Below, one piece after another: positions 1 to 7,950 of a DNA stretch of 64,000 nt (position 1 is the first letter of the stretch; each line of letters starts with the position of its first letter). Origin of the DNA: Porphyrobacter sp. TH134 (GTDB lineage Bacteria > Pseudomonadota > Alphaproteobacteria > Sphingomonadales > Sphingomonadaceae); contig NZ_PKRO01000009.1 in assembly GCF_002855495.1 (NCBI RefSeq), positions 1-64,000 on the forward strand, read 5' to 3'. Below the pieces are notes generated by a model that saw only the letters and a program-made list of their open reading frames with translations, did not search any database and was not told the origin of the DNA. The position numbers and the translations under genes were made by a program.

Positions 1-346
1 GCGCCTCATGTCCGGCGATACGGATCGTGCGCTTGACCCCCAGCAGGCGCTGGGCCAGCGGTTCGATCCGCTTGAGTGCACGGCAGATCGAAGCCTTGTC
101 CACCCCGTAAAGGCAACCCAGAAAATCCTGCGTGACGTGGCAGCGGTAGAGGATCAGCAAAACCAGCAGATGATCGGCCAGGCCGCCAACACCATGCGGC
201 CGCCCAGACAGAGCCTTGCTGCTCTCTCGCCGCTCCCAGTGTGGTGCGAGGCGCCGCTCCATCTCTCGGAATGTACCCACATCAACACCGGAAACCCGGC
301 GGAATACCGTACGGCCTATCAGCCGCTCAGCGCAAAACCTCTGCAT
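1..346 (-). mobile_element. IS transposase, N-terminal part (IS5-like), cut by window edge
   Basis: Reading the minus strand from the ATG at 344-346 gives an open frame of 115 codons that runs off the left edge. It begins MQRFCAERLIGRTVFRRVSG and contains a helix-turn-helix-like stretch (residues about 60-100, LLVLLILYRCHVTQDFLGC followed by YGVDKASICRALKRIEPL). This is typical of the N-terminal domain that precedes the DDE domain in IS5-group transposases. The catalytic DDE residues would lie outside the window, so activity cannot be judged. The end of the element must lie between 347 and about 427, just upstream of the hisN-like gene; I could not define the terminal inverted repeat because the other end is missing. 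Family assignment is from recall of this sequence type. Confidence 0.75.
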
Positions 347-427
347 CCAAAGCGTGAATCAGATTTTACGCCAAACGGGAATCCCCTAATCCCCACTTTC
401 GCAACAGGTCTATTATTGGGAAGCGCC

Positions 428-1198
428 ATGACCGAAAAAGACCTCGCCCTCGCCCTGCGCCTTGCCGATGTGGCAGGCGCGGCCATCCGCCCCCTGTTCC
501 GCGGCCAGTGGAGCGAGGAGAAAAAGGCCGACCGCAGCTTCGTCACCGAAGCCGACCGCGCCGCGGAGGCCGCGATGCGGGCGCTGATCGAGGCGGAATT
601 CCCCGCTGACGGGATCATCGGCGAGGAATATGGCACCCGCAACGACGGCGCAGGCCGCCAGTGGGTGCTTGATCCGATCGACGGCACCACCAGCTTCATC
701 GCCGGGCGCCCGATCTTCGGCACGCTGATCGCATTGCTTCAGGATGGCTGGCCGGTGCTCGGCATCATCGATCAGCCCATTGCGGGCGAGCGCTGGGTGG
801 GCCGCATCGGCCAGCCGACGCTGTTCAATGGCAAGCCCGCCGCTGCGCGCCCGCTCAAAGACCTCGCCGACGCTGTGCTCGCCACCACCAGCCCGCATCT
901 GTTCACCAATGAAGAGGCCGACGCCTTCATGTCGGTGGCCAAGCAGGTGGCTGAAAAGAAGATCGTGTTCGGCGGGGACTGCTACAATTACGGCCTCGTC
1001 GCATCCGGCCATGTCGATGTCGTGATCGAGGCCGGATTGAAGCTGTATGATTACGCCGCGCTCGTCCCCGTGGTCGAAGGCGCGGGCGGGATGATGGCCG
1101 ATTGGCAGGGCAATCCGCTCGATGCCGGCAGCGACGGCACGGTGATCGCGCTGGGCGATCCGGCGCGGCTGGAGGATGTGCTGGAGGCGATGGGCTAA
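428..1198 (+). CDS. hisN: Inositol monophosphatase family protein, probable histidinol-phosphatase
   Basis: A 256-residue Mg-dependent phosphatase of the inositol monophosphatase fold. The metal-binding signature DPIDGTTSF lies at residues 82-90, preceded by the GEEYG motif (about 68) that supplies another metal ligand. The C-terminal LYDYAALVPVVEGAGG matches the end of the family pattern, with D in place of the usual W-D pair (YDYAAL). Alphaproteobacteria often use this family for histidinol-phosphate dephosphorylation, the penultimate step of histidine synthesis; that specificity is inferred. I chose the ATG at 428 rather than the in-frame codons further upstream, because those fall in the transposase region read on the other strand. 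Length fits HisN (about 255-265). Confidence 0.85.
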   Translation: MTEKDLALALRLADVAGAAIRPLFRGQWSEEKKADRSFVTEADRAAEAAMRALIEAEFPADGIIGEEYGTRNDGAGRQWVLDPIDGTTSFIAGRPIFGTLIALLQDGWPVLGIIDQPIAGERWVGRIGQPTLFNGKPAAARPLKDLADAVLATTSPHLFTNEEADAFMSVAKQVAEKKIVFGGDCYNYGLVASGHVDVVIEAGLKLYDYAALVPVVEGAGGMMADWQGNPLDAGSDGTVIALGDPARLEDVLEAMG

Positions 1199-1217
1199 GC
1201 CTGCCAGCGGCGGGCCG

Positions 1218-2123
1218 TCAGCCCCCCCCGCGCGCGTGGGCCGCGATTTCGCCGGCGATGCGCGGGATCAGCGCGACCGGCAGATCGTGGCCCCAGCCGG
1301 GGATCGTCACCAGCCGCGCGCCGGAGATGTGGGCTGCGGTATCCTCACCCGCTTCGAGCTTGACCAGCGGGTCAGCCTCACCATGCATCACCAGCGTCGG
1401 CACGCTCACCTGCGCAAGGCGCGACCGGCGGCAGCCATCATCGATAATCGCGGCCAATTGGCGCGGCAGGCCGGCGGGGTAGACGCTGCGCCGGATGTTC
1501 GCCAGCACCCGAGCGCGCTGGGCCTCGGGATCGAAGGGGTAGCCGGGGCTGCCGATATTCTTCGCCACATTGAGGCCGTGGGCGACCAGCGATTCTTCTT
1601 CCATGCTGGTGATCGGCGCAACCAGCGCGTCCATCGCGTGCTTTTCAGCCTGCGGCAGCTTCCCATTGCCGGTGGTCGACATGATCGAGGTGAGGCTGGC
1701 CAGCCGGTCGCCGTGATGCACCGCCATCAGCTGCGCAATCATCCCGCCCATCGACGCACCAACCACATGGGCGCGCGCGATGCCGAGCGCATCCAGCAGC
1801 CCGATCCCGTCATCGGCCATGTCTTTCAAGGTGTAGGGCACCTTGGCGGGAAAGCCGATCTTCTTGCGCAGCAGCTGCACCGGCAGGCTGGGCGCACGCT
1901 GGCCTTCCATCTTCTGGCTGAGGCCAATGTCGCGGTTATCGTAACGGATCACCCGGAACCCGTCGCCCACCAGCGCGGCCACCAACTCGTCCGGCCACAG
2001 TGTCATCTGCGCGCCAAGGCCCATCACCAGCAGGATCACCTCGGCCGCGGGATCGCCCCCAAGCGGGGCGGTATCCTCGTAGAAAATCTCGATGCCGGTG
2101 TTGGGGGTGGTGACAGTGGGCAT
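1218..2123 (-). CDS. Alpha/beta hydrolase
   Basis: A 301-residue alpha/beta-fold hydrolase. The nucleophile elbow GASMGG is at residues 122-127 (Ser124), with the acid Asp251 in MHGEADPLV and the base His279 in GWGHDLP, so the triad is intact. The oxyanion region LVMGLGAQMTLWP is near residue 33. The family includes esterases, lipases and haloalkane- or epoxide-acting enzymes; the substrate cannot be told from sequence. Start taken as MPTVTTPN at 2123; the frame stays open upstream to 2207 but that part overlaps the next gene. It lies 31 nt downstream of the TraB/GumN gene on the same strand, so the two may be co-transcribed. Confidence 0.85.
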   Translation of the reverse strand: MPTVTTPNTGIEIFYEDTAPLGGDPAAEVILLVMGLGAQMTLWPDELVAALVGDGFRVIRYDNRDIGLSQKMEGQRAPSLPVQLLRKKIGFPAKVPYTLKDMADDGIGLLDALGIARAHVVGASMGGMIAQLMAVHHGDRLASLTSIMSTTGNGKLPQAEKHAMDALVAPITSMEEESLVAHGLNVAKNIGSPGYPFDPEAQRARVLANIRRSVYPAGLPRQLAAIIDDGCRRSRLAQVSVPTLVMHGEADPLVKLEAGEDTAAHISGARLVTIPGWGHDLPVALIPRIAGEIAAHARGGG

Positions 2124-2154
2124 GGTGCGGGCTGATCCTCTCAGGCCCGGATGG

Positions 2155-3093
2155 TCATTTCCATGCGGGTCCGGCGATATCGAAGCCGCGCGCGTCCAAT
2201 TGGTCAAGCACTCCGCCGCTTTCCGCCAACACCCTTAGCGGCACCACGGCAAGGGTGGTGCCCTTGGCGGCGGCGGCCTCGGCGATGTTGCCCACCCATA
2301 TGGTTCTGAGTTCGCTACCCAAAGTGTCGTCCGCCCAGGGCCAGCACTGGCCCAATGCGCTTTCCAGCGGGTTCGCCATGACACCGGGAATATCGTAGCG
2401 CCGCCAGTCCGCCGCGCGCTGTTCGACAATGTCAGGGCCCGCCTCGACCGCATCCATCGCGGCGTTAAGGCAGGGGATATGTGCGGCAGGCGGCGCATCG
2501 GCGAGATTGTCGATGATATCCTCGCCGCGCAGGGTGGCCGCGCGGGTGGTCGGCACCTTCGCCTTGTCGGCAGCCTTGCGAACAACGTCCGAGGGTTCGT
2601 CGGTGGTATCGCGGTTGAAGCGCAGCTGTTTGCGCAGCATCTCGAACGCGGTGAGCAGGAAGGACTGGCGGGCGTAATCCTCCTCATGCGCCGCGGCGAG
2701 CGCTTCGAGCCGCGCCCATTGGTCGGGCGCAAGGTAATCGCTGGCCACGGTCTTGTCCGGCAGCTTGGTGAACTTGCCGCCGCTGAAGATCAGCCGCAGC
2801 ACATCGCCCGGCGACACCTTCGGGCGCGCGCCAAGGATCACCCGGTCGGCCTGCGCGGTGGCTTCTTCCAGCCGTGCAGGCTCCCACGGGGTGGTCTTGG
2901 GGATCGCCCGGATCTCGCCAACCAGGATGATCGTGCCGGTGGGGGTGTCGATCGTCCACATCGGCGCGCCCGAGCGCTGCGCGGTCACGACAATGGCGTT
3001 TTGCGCCTCGGGATCCCCGCCGGATTGCGCCAGAGCGGGCCCAGCGCAAATGGCCGATGCAATACAGGCGAACCTTAGGAGGCTGTTGGGCAT
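2155..3093 (-). CDS. TraB/GumN family protein, exported
   Basis: A 312-residue protein starting with a signal peptide (MPNSLLRFACIASAICAGPALAQ, cleavage likely after ALA). The mature N-terminus has the TraB/GumN pattern MWTIDTPTGTIILVGEIRAI, in which a strand pair precedes a helix-rich body. Family members resemble the erythromycin-esterase/Tiki fold and are thought to be metal-dependent hydrolases, but bacterial GumN-type proteins have no settled function. In canonical members GxH and GxxH motifs bind metal. Here the first G-x-H position reads V-G-E, so the metal site may be altered. Acts in the periplasm by inference. The ATG at 3093 is the only start that gives the signal peptide. Confidence 0.75.
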   Translation of the reverse strand: MPNSLLRFACIASAICAGPALAQSGGDPEAQNAIVVTAQRSGAPMWTIDTPTGTIILVGEIRAIPKTTPWEPARLEEATAQADRVILGARPKVSPGDVLRLIFSGGKFTKLPDKTVASDYLAPDQWARLEALAAAHEEDYARQSFLLTAFEMLRKQLRFNRDTTDEPSDVVRKAADKAKVPTTRAATLRGEDIIDNLADAPPAAHIPCLNAAMDAVEAGPDIVEQRAADWRRYDIPGVMANPLESALGQCWPWADDTLGSELRTIWVGNIAEAAAAKGTTLAVVPLRVLAESGGVLDQLDARGFDIAGPAWK

Positions 3094-3268
3094 GGTCCCA
3101 TGCAGTACCGCCCTTCGCCTTGCTGCTCAATGTATGGAAACCACCGCCGCACGGCCCTTTCGCAGGCGCCTAGTACAGATCGACTAGTCCGCGTGCACGA
3201 TGGGCAGCATCGAATGCGTTCGATAGCCTCTCAACATCACGAATTTGCGATGGGGGCGAAGACGCGCG

Positions 3269-3757
3269 ATGCCGATGGACCAGCAGCTCGATTGCCCCAG
3301 CGCCCCCCACCAGCATCCCGAAGCCAGACTGCTGGGTGTGGTGCTTGAAGAGGAGGGCGAAGCCCGGGTCGCCTATCTCGACAAGGGCACCGCACTGCCC
3401 GACGATTTCGACGCAGACGCGCTCGGCATCGATCCGGGTCACGCGCTGCGGTTCTCTGCACCTTGCGCCAACCACGGCTGCGGCCAGTGGCGCGATGGTG
3501 GATGCGGACTTGGCAAGGCGATCATCGCGCAACTCGCGCCGGTGGTTGACGTCGCGCCGTCCTGCACCTTGCGCAAGACCTGCCGCTGGTACACCGAAAA
3601 CGGGACAGCAAGCTGTGTTCGCTGCCCGCAGGTCACCACACGCGCGCACCCCAGCAAGGCCGTGCATGTGCCGCGCTCGGCATACGGGCCGCACCCCACG
3701 CACCTCACCCCGTCACCCACGCCGCGCCCGGAGCGGGGGGAAACGGTTCTCCGTTGA
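3269..3757 (+). CDS. Cysteine-rich protein of unknown family, paired with double-glycine peptide
   Basis: A 162-residue protein I cannot place in a family. After an isolated Cys9 it has seven cysteines in two groups: C66-x4-C71-x7-C79 and C99-x5-C105-x10-C116-x2-C119, embedded in SAPCANHGCGQWRDGGCGLG and SCTLRKTCRWY. Conserved-looking W, G and R residues between the cysteines suggest metal or Fe-S binding rather than disulfides, since there is no signal peptide. The C-terminus (from about 123) is rich in Pro, His and Thr and looks disordered. It ends 28 nt before the double-glycine peptide gene on the same strand, so co-transcription is likely and a role in making or modifying that peptide is possible but unproven. 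Start: ATG 3269 or ATG 3275. Confidence 0.65.
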   Translation: MPMDQQLDCPSAPHQHPEARLLGVVLEEEGEARVAYLDKGTALPDDFDADALGIDPGHALRFSAPCANHGCGQWRDGGCGLGKAIIAQLAPVVDVAPSCTLRKTCRWYTENGTASCVRCPQVTTRAHPSKAVHVPRSAYGPHPTHLTPSPTPRPERGETVLR

Positions 3758-3785
3758 TCGTCCGGGCCACAGCAAGGAGCACATC

Positions 3786-4007
3786 ATGACAAGCAAGAAG
3801 AAGGCCGCACGCATCGGCAGCGATCAGTTGATGGCCGGTATCGCCGCCGCATCGGCAACCGCAAAGACCCGCATCCAGAAGCTGGACCAGCAGGACATCG
3901 ACGGCGTCGCTGGCGGGATCGACTGGGATAAAATTCTCGGCACCGGTGGCGGCACGACGATGGGCATGTTCCCGAGCGAACCCATCATCGGTTCGAACGA
4001 TTTCTGA
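3786..4007 (+). CDS. Short peptide with double-glycine leader (RiPP/bacteriocin-like precursor)
   Basis: A 73-residue peptide with a clear Shine-Dalgarno (AAGGAG, 3774-3779, 6 nt before the ATG). Residues 33-44 read LDQQDIDGVAGG, which fits the classical double-glycine leader rule L-x-x-x-[ED]-[LI]-x-x-[VI]-x-G-G used by peptidase-containing ABC exporters. Cleavage after Gly44 would release a 29-residue core starting IDWDKILGTGGGTTMGMFPS. The core has no Cys and contains Thr, Ser, Asp and Glu side chains plus a Gly run. No LanM, radical SAM, ATP-grasp, YcaO or C39-peptidase transporter gene is visible in this window. The gene is followed by a strong hairpin at 4040-4071. Alternative: a small cytosolic protein with a chance match to the motif. 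Confidence 0.65.
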   Translation: MTSKKKAARIGSDQLMAGIAAASATAKTRIQKLDQQDIDGVAGGIDWDKILGTGGGTTMGMFPSEPIIGSNDF

Positions 4008-4039
4008 GCCGAGCCTGGCTCGTTTCACAGGGTCGCAGG

Positions 4040-4071
4040 GCGGCCGCGGTGCGTGTCTGCACCGCGGCCGC
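4040..4071. terminator. Perfect 13-bp hairpin between convergent genes
   Basis: Arms 4040-4052 and 4059-4071 are perfectly complementary GC-rich 13-mers with a 6-nt loop. The site sits between the end of the double-glycine peptide gene (4007) and the stop of nadB on the other strand (4081), so it can end transcription from both sides. The plus-strand T-run is poor (ttcccttta). Confidence 0.7.
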
Positions 4072-4080
4072 TTCCCTTTA

Positions 4081-5658
4081 TCACGGCACCAGCACCGTAT
4101 CGCGCGGCTCATCCGCCAGCGCCGGATAATCCAGCGTGTAGTGCAGCCCCCGGCTTTCCTTGCGGCGCAGCGCCGATTGCACGATCAGTTCTGCCGATTG
4201 CAGCAGGTTTCTGAGTTCGATCAGATCGGTCGTCACGCGGAAGGCGCCGTAATAATCCTCGACCTCGCGTTTCAGCAGTTCAATGCGGCTGGCGGCGCGT
4301 TCCAGCCGTTTGGTGGTGCGCACGATGCCGACATAGTTCCACATGAAGCGGCGGATTTCGGTCCAGTTCTGCTTGATGACGACTTCCTCGTCGGAATCCG
4401 TCACGCGGCTTTCGTCCCATGGGAGGATTGCAGGCGGCGCTTCCAGCGTGTCCCAGCGTGCGAGGATATCCTGCGCCGCCGCCTCGCCGAACACGAAGCA
4501 TTCGAGCAGGCTGTTGGACGCCAGCCGGTTCGCGCCGTGCAGCCCGCTTTCGGTGCATTCGCCCGCCGCCCACAGCCCCGGCACATCGGTGCGCGCGTCA
4601 AGGCCCACCACCACCCCGCCGCAGGTATAGTGCTGCGCCGGGACGACCGGGATCGGCTGCGCGGTCATGTCGATGCCCAGACCCATCAGCTTGTCATAGA
4701 TCGTCGGGAAGTGGCCCTTCACGAAATCGGCGGGCTGATGGCTGATATCGAGATGCACGTAATCGAGGCCGAAACGCTTGATCTGGTCGTCGATCGCGCG
4801 GGCCACAACGTCACGAGGCGCCAGCTCCATCCGTTCAGGATCGTAATCGACCATGAAGCGACGGCCGGTTTCCGGGTGGAGCAGATGCCCGCCCTCGCCC
4901 CGCACGGCTTCCGTGATGAGGAAGTTTTTCACGTCGAGATTGTAAAGGCAGGTCGGGTGGAACTGCATCATCTCCATGTTGGAGACGCGCGCGCCGGCCC
5001 GCCAGGCCATCGCGATCCCATCGCCCGTCGCGCCGCGCGGAGCGGTGGAGAACTGGTAGACACGCCCCGCGCCCCCGGTGGCGAGAATGGTGGCGCGGGC
5101 CACATGGCGTTCGACATGGCCGGTCGCCTCGTTCAGCGCATAGACCCCCCACACGCGGCCCGCAGCGGAAAACTGCTCGGCATGGCGATCGGTGATGAGG
5201 TCGATGCAGGTGCGGCCCGGCAGCAGGGTGATGTTGGGATGGGCCTCGGCAGCTTTCAGCAGCGCCGATTGCACCGCCCAGCCGGTCGCGTCGTCAACAT
5301 GGACGATGCGGCGGTGCGAATGGCCGCCTTCGCGGGTGAGGTGCAGGCTGTCGGCATCGCGGTTGAACGGCACGCCCAGCTCGCACAAGCGGTCAATGGA
5401 TTGCGGTGCGCGCTCGATCACGAATTCGACCGCGGCCAGATCATTCAGCCCCGCGCCCGCCACCATCGTGTCGCGCACATGATTTTCAAAAGTGTCGCCA
5501 GTATCCAGCACGGCGGCGATCCCGCCTTGCGCCCACGCGGTTGACCCGCCAGTGAGCGAGCCCTTGGCCAGCACCAGCACCGCCCGCGTTTCGGCCAGCG
5601 CCAGTGCCGCAGTCAGCCCTGCTGCGCCCGAACCGATCACCACAACGTCATAGATCAT
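4081..5658 (-). CDS. nadB: L-aspartate oxidase
   Basis: Oxidises L-aspartate to iminoaspartate with FAD, the first step of de novo NAD synthesis. The N-terminus MIYDVVVIGSGAAGLTAALA carries the GxGxxG dinucleotide-binding fold. SLTGGSTAWAQGGIAAV matches the family flavin/substrate region, and HPTCLYN plus GLYDYVHL-like blocks follow. ARGDVVARAI-type sequence (residues about 285) and the C-terminal helical domain (LQSAELIVQSALRRKESRG) match NadB rather than succinate dehydrogenase. With the ATG at 5658 the protein has 525 residues, the normal length; the frame is open up to 5763 but the extra N-terminus would precede the FAD motif unusually. nadA and nadC are not in the window. Confidence 0.92.
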   Translation of the reverse strand: MIYDVVVIGSGAAGLTAALALAETRAVLVLAKGSLTGGSTAWAQGGIAAVLDTGDTFENHVRDTMVAGAGLNDLAAVEFVIERAPQSIDRLCELGVPFNRDADSLHLTREGGHSHRRIVHVDDATGWAVQSALLKAAEAHPNITLLPGRTCIDLITDRHAEQFSAAGRVWGVYALNEATGHVERHVARATILATGGAGRVYQFSTAPRGATGDGIAMAWRAGARVSNMEMMQFHPTCLYNLDVKNFLITEAVRGEGGHLLHPETGRRFMVDYDPERMELAPRDVVARAIDDQIKRFGLDYVHLDISHQPADFVKGHFPTIYDKLMGLGIDMTAQPIPVVPAQHYTCGGVVVGLDARTDVPGLWAAGECTESGLHGANRLASNSLLECFVFGEAAAQDILARWDTLEAPPAILPWDESRVTDSDEEVVIKQNWTEIRRFMWNYVGIVRTTKRLERAASRIELLKREVEDYYGAFRVTTDLIELRNLLQSAELIVQSALRRKESRGLHYTLDYPALADEPRDTVLVP

Positions 5659-5916
5659 TACGCCGGGTGTCCTCATGTCATTGGGTTGTCGCCATGGGTC
5701 GTCTATCGCCATCGCCCGGCCATGACTCGCATTTTTCCCCGCTGCAAGCGCGATGCACGCCAAACGCTTTGAAGGCCCGTAACCTAGCGGTTTTTCCTAG
5801 GTTGCAATGCAGCATGATGTTAGGCTGTTGCCAGTGGCGAATCGCAATGCAAATGCGTCCGCAGGGTGAGGAAATAACATGTGTTAGGTGTTCCTCTCAT
5901 TTAGGCGCTTTTTTAC

Positions 5917-6111
5917 ATGTCTTTGCTTTCATTCGTGGGCTGCTGGCTCAACCATCACAAACCGGACCGCCGCAAAGTTGAATGGGACGGGCGGGGCTAT
6001 GTCGGACATTGCCGCCATTGCGGCGTCGCGATCGAGCGCCATTCGCGGCGCAACTGGCGCCGGCAGAAGCCGGCGGGCGACCACAGCCACAACGAGCCGA
6101 CCGCGACCTGA
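5917..6111 (+). CDS. Small putative zinc-binding protein
   Basis: A 64-residue, very basic protein starting MSLLSFVGCWLNHHKPDRR. It has Cys9, a central GHCRHCGVAIERH block (a CxxC with nearby His residues) and a C-terminal Arg-rich tail, which suggests a tiny zinc ribbon. The sequence pattern with W-D-G-x-G-Y-V-G before the CxxC looks constrained rather than random. The ribosome binding site is weak. It stands alone between nadB (divergent) and the ABC ATPase (convergent). Function unknown; I recall similar small hypotheticals in sphingomonads but cannot name a family. Confidence 0.6.
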   Translation: MSLLSFVGCWLNHHKPDRRKVEWDGRGYVGHCRHCGVAIERHSRRNWRRQKPAGDHSHNEPTAT

Positions 6112-6120
6112 GACCAGGCC

Positions 6121-7074
6121 TTACGCGGCCCCGCCGGTCAGCTGGACGAAAACATCCTCAAGATCGGCCTCCCGCGTGGTGACGTCCTCGATCACCAGAC
6201 CCTGCGCCTGAAGGATCGCCAGCACCTGTCCGGCGCTGAGCTTGTCCTTGTCATAGGTGACTTCAACCCCGCGGGCACCGTCCCAGCTGGCCCGGACGAA
6301 GGCATCATGCGCCGGTGCGGCGCTGAGGTCTGCGGCGGTGGTGACAGCGACAATCTTCTCGCGGGCCATATCCACCAGCTCGCGCGTCGGCTTGTTGGCG
6401 ATCAGCTGGCCGTGGTTGATGATCGCAATCCGGTCGCACAGCTCCTCGGCCTCTTCGAGGTAGTGGGTGGTCAATACCACCGTCACGCCTTCGCGGTTGA
6501 GTTCGCTCACTAGCCCCCACAGCTGGCGGCGCAAATCGACATCGACCCCGGCGGTGGGTTCATCCAGCACCAGGATCGGCGGCGAATGCACCATCGCCTT
6601 GGCCACGAGCAGCCGCCGTTTCATGCCGCCTGACAGGGTGCGGGCATAGGCATCACGCTTGTCCGCCAGCCGCACCGCTTCCAGCAGCGCCTCGCTGCGA
6701 CGAAGGGCGGCCGGGATTCCGTAAAAACCGCCCTGATTTTCCAGCACTTCGTATGGCGTGAAGAACGGATCGAACACGATTTCCTGCGGCACGATCCCGA
6801 TCGACCGGCTAGCATTGCGGCGGTCGCGATCAATATCAAAACCCCAGATATCCACCGCCCCCGCGGTCTTGTTGACCAACCCGGCAAGGATGTTGATCAG
6901 CGTCGACTTGCCGGCACCATTGGGGCCAAGCAGCCCGAAGATCGACCCTTGCGGCACATCGAAACTGACCCCGCCCAGCGCCAGCTTGCCCTCATTCACC
7001 TCGCCCTTGGCGCTCTTTGCCGGGGCATAGCGCTTGACGAGATTATCGATGCGGATGGCGGGCTGGGATGACAT
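6121..7074 (-). CDS. ABC transporter ATP-binding protein (ABC-2 / YadG-like)
   Basis: A 317-residue ATPase subunit with Walker A GPNGAGKST, signature LSGGMKRRL, Walker B LVLDEPTAGVD and the switch histidine in LTTHYLEEAEELCDR. The order and the C-terminal extension of about 90 residues after the nucleotide-binding domain are typical of the ABC-2/CcmA-like exporter class, such as YadG. A roughly 10-residue insertion, SAKGEVNEGK, sits between the first strand and Walker A. No permease gene lies next to it: the neighbours are a small zinc protein and a zf-CHCC protein, so its membrane partner must be elsewhere. Start ATG 7074 (MSSQPAIRIDNLVKRYAP). Confidence 0.85.
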   Translation of the reverse strand: MSSQPAIRIDNLVKRYAPAKSAKGEVNEGKLALGGVSFDVPQGSIFGLLGPNGAGKSTLINILAGLVNKTAGAVDIWGFDIDRDRRNASRSIGIVPQEIVFDPFFTPYEVLENQGGFYGIPAALRRSEALLEAVRLADKRDAYARTLSGGMKRRLLVAKAMVHSPPILVLDEPTAGVDVDLRRQLWGLVSELNREGVTVVLTTHYLEEAEELCDRIAIINHGQLIANKPTRELVDMAREKIVAVTTAADLSAAPAHDAFVRASWDGARGVEVTYDKDKLSAGQVLAILQAQGLVIEDVTTREADLEDVFVQLTGGAA

Positions 7075-7146
7075 GGGCCATGCCCTAGGCAAGCGCGGCG
7101 CTGAAGGCAATTGCACTGCGCGGGCGCGGACTGTATCGGGGCGGCT

Positions 7147-7407
7147 ATGAGCATTCCTCCTCCTGAAACTGTGCTGGTGGATACGCGGCGTGTCAGCTGC
7201 GACGGTGCCAGCGGCATCCGCGCGCGCGCGGGCTATCGTCCGGCGGCGTTAGGCCATCCGCGTGTGTTCCTTGAAATTGACGAACACGGCTATGTCGATT
7301 GCGGCTATTGTGATCGCCGCTTCGTGCTGCGCGGCGGCCCTGCCGATGGGGCCGATGGCGCCGGGTTGCCCGATATTGCTGCGGGCGCCAGCACCGCCCA
7401 TAGCTGA
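7147..7407 (+). CDS. Zinc-finger (zf-CHCC) domain protein
   Basis: An 86-residue protein with the CHCC zinc-ribbon arrangement: Cys near residue 18 (RRVSCDG), then HPRVFLEIDEHGYVDCGYCDRRFVL, giving His and two Cys. This is the domain of the mitochondrial complex I accessory subunit NDUFS6 and its alphaproteobacterial counterpart. The C-terminal tail after about residue 65 is Gly/Ala rich and probably disordered. Role in complex I is inference from the family. Start ATG 7147; it is divergent from the ABC ATPase with 72 nt between the starts. Confidence 0.8.
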   Translation: MSIPPPETVLVDTRRVSCDGASGIRARAGYRPAALGHPRVFLEIDEHGYVDCGYCDRRFVLRGGPADGADGAGLPDIAAGASTAHS

Positions 7408-7485
7408 CCCGGCGCCCGCGCCGCTCAGCGGCGGTTAAGGCGGATTGTGGCCATTATGAGCATTCCGAATCGAAAGGATCACGCT

Positions 7486-7950
7486 GTGACACGCTTTCGT
7501 TATGCACTGACTGCCGCACTGGCGCTGGCCTGCGTCAATTTTCGCCCGCTTGCAGCGCAAACCGCCCAAGAGCCGGACGTCACGGCCAGCGCCGAAGCCG
7601 CGCCGCCGATGACGAAGGGCGAACAACGGCTTGCCAAGCTGCTGGAAGGGCGCGTGGCGGGCACGCCGGTCGATTGCATCCAAACCGCGCGCAACCAGCG
7701 GATGCAGACGATCGACGGCACCGCCTATGTCTATGGATCGGGCAAGACCATCTACGTACAGCGCACGCGCAACCCTGCCAGCATCAACAATAATGATGCG
7801 CTGGTGATGCTCCGCTACAGCGGGACACAGCTGTGCCGGCAAGAATTCATCACCACGATTGATCGGTTCCTCGGCTTTCCCACCGGAGCCGTCTTCTTTG
7901 AGGACTTTATTCCCTACACACGGGAGAAAGCCGAAGCAGCCGAAGGGTGA
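7486..7950 (+). CDS. Exported protein of unknown function
   Basis: A 154-residue protein starting at a GTG (7486) with a good Shine-Dalgarno (AAAGGA) about 8 nt upstream; this start exposes a signal peptide (MTRFRYALTAALALACVNFRPLAAQ). The mature part contains KGEQRLAKLLEGRVAGTPVDCIQ and a second Cys in GTQLCRQEF, so one disulfide is possible. I recognise it only as a sphingomonad-type hypothetical with the pattern LEGRxAGxPVxCI. Its last 37 nt overlap the end of the convergent gene at 7914-8435. Confidence 0.7.
   Translation: MTRFRYALTAALALACVNFRPLAAQTAQEPDVTASAEAAPPMTKGEQRLAKLLEGRVAGTPVDCIQTARNQRMQTIDGTAYVYGSGKTIYVQRTRNPASINNNDALVMLRYSGTQLCRQEFITTIDRFLGFPTGAVFFEDFIPYTREKAEAAEG

Noticed and set aside
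8..427. N-terminal extension of the hisN-like frame
   Set aside because: The extension is antisense to a recognisable transposase and has no inositol-monophosphatase sequence; ATG 428 fits the family length.
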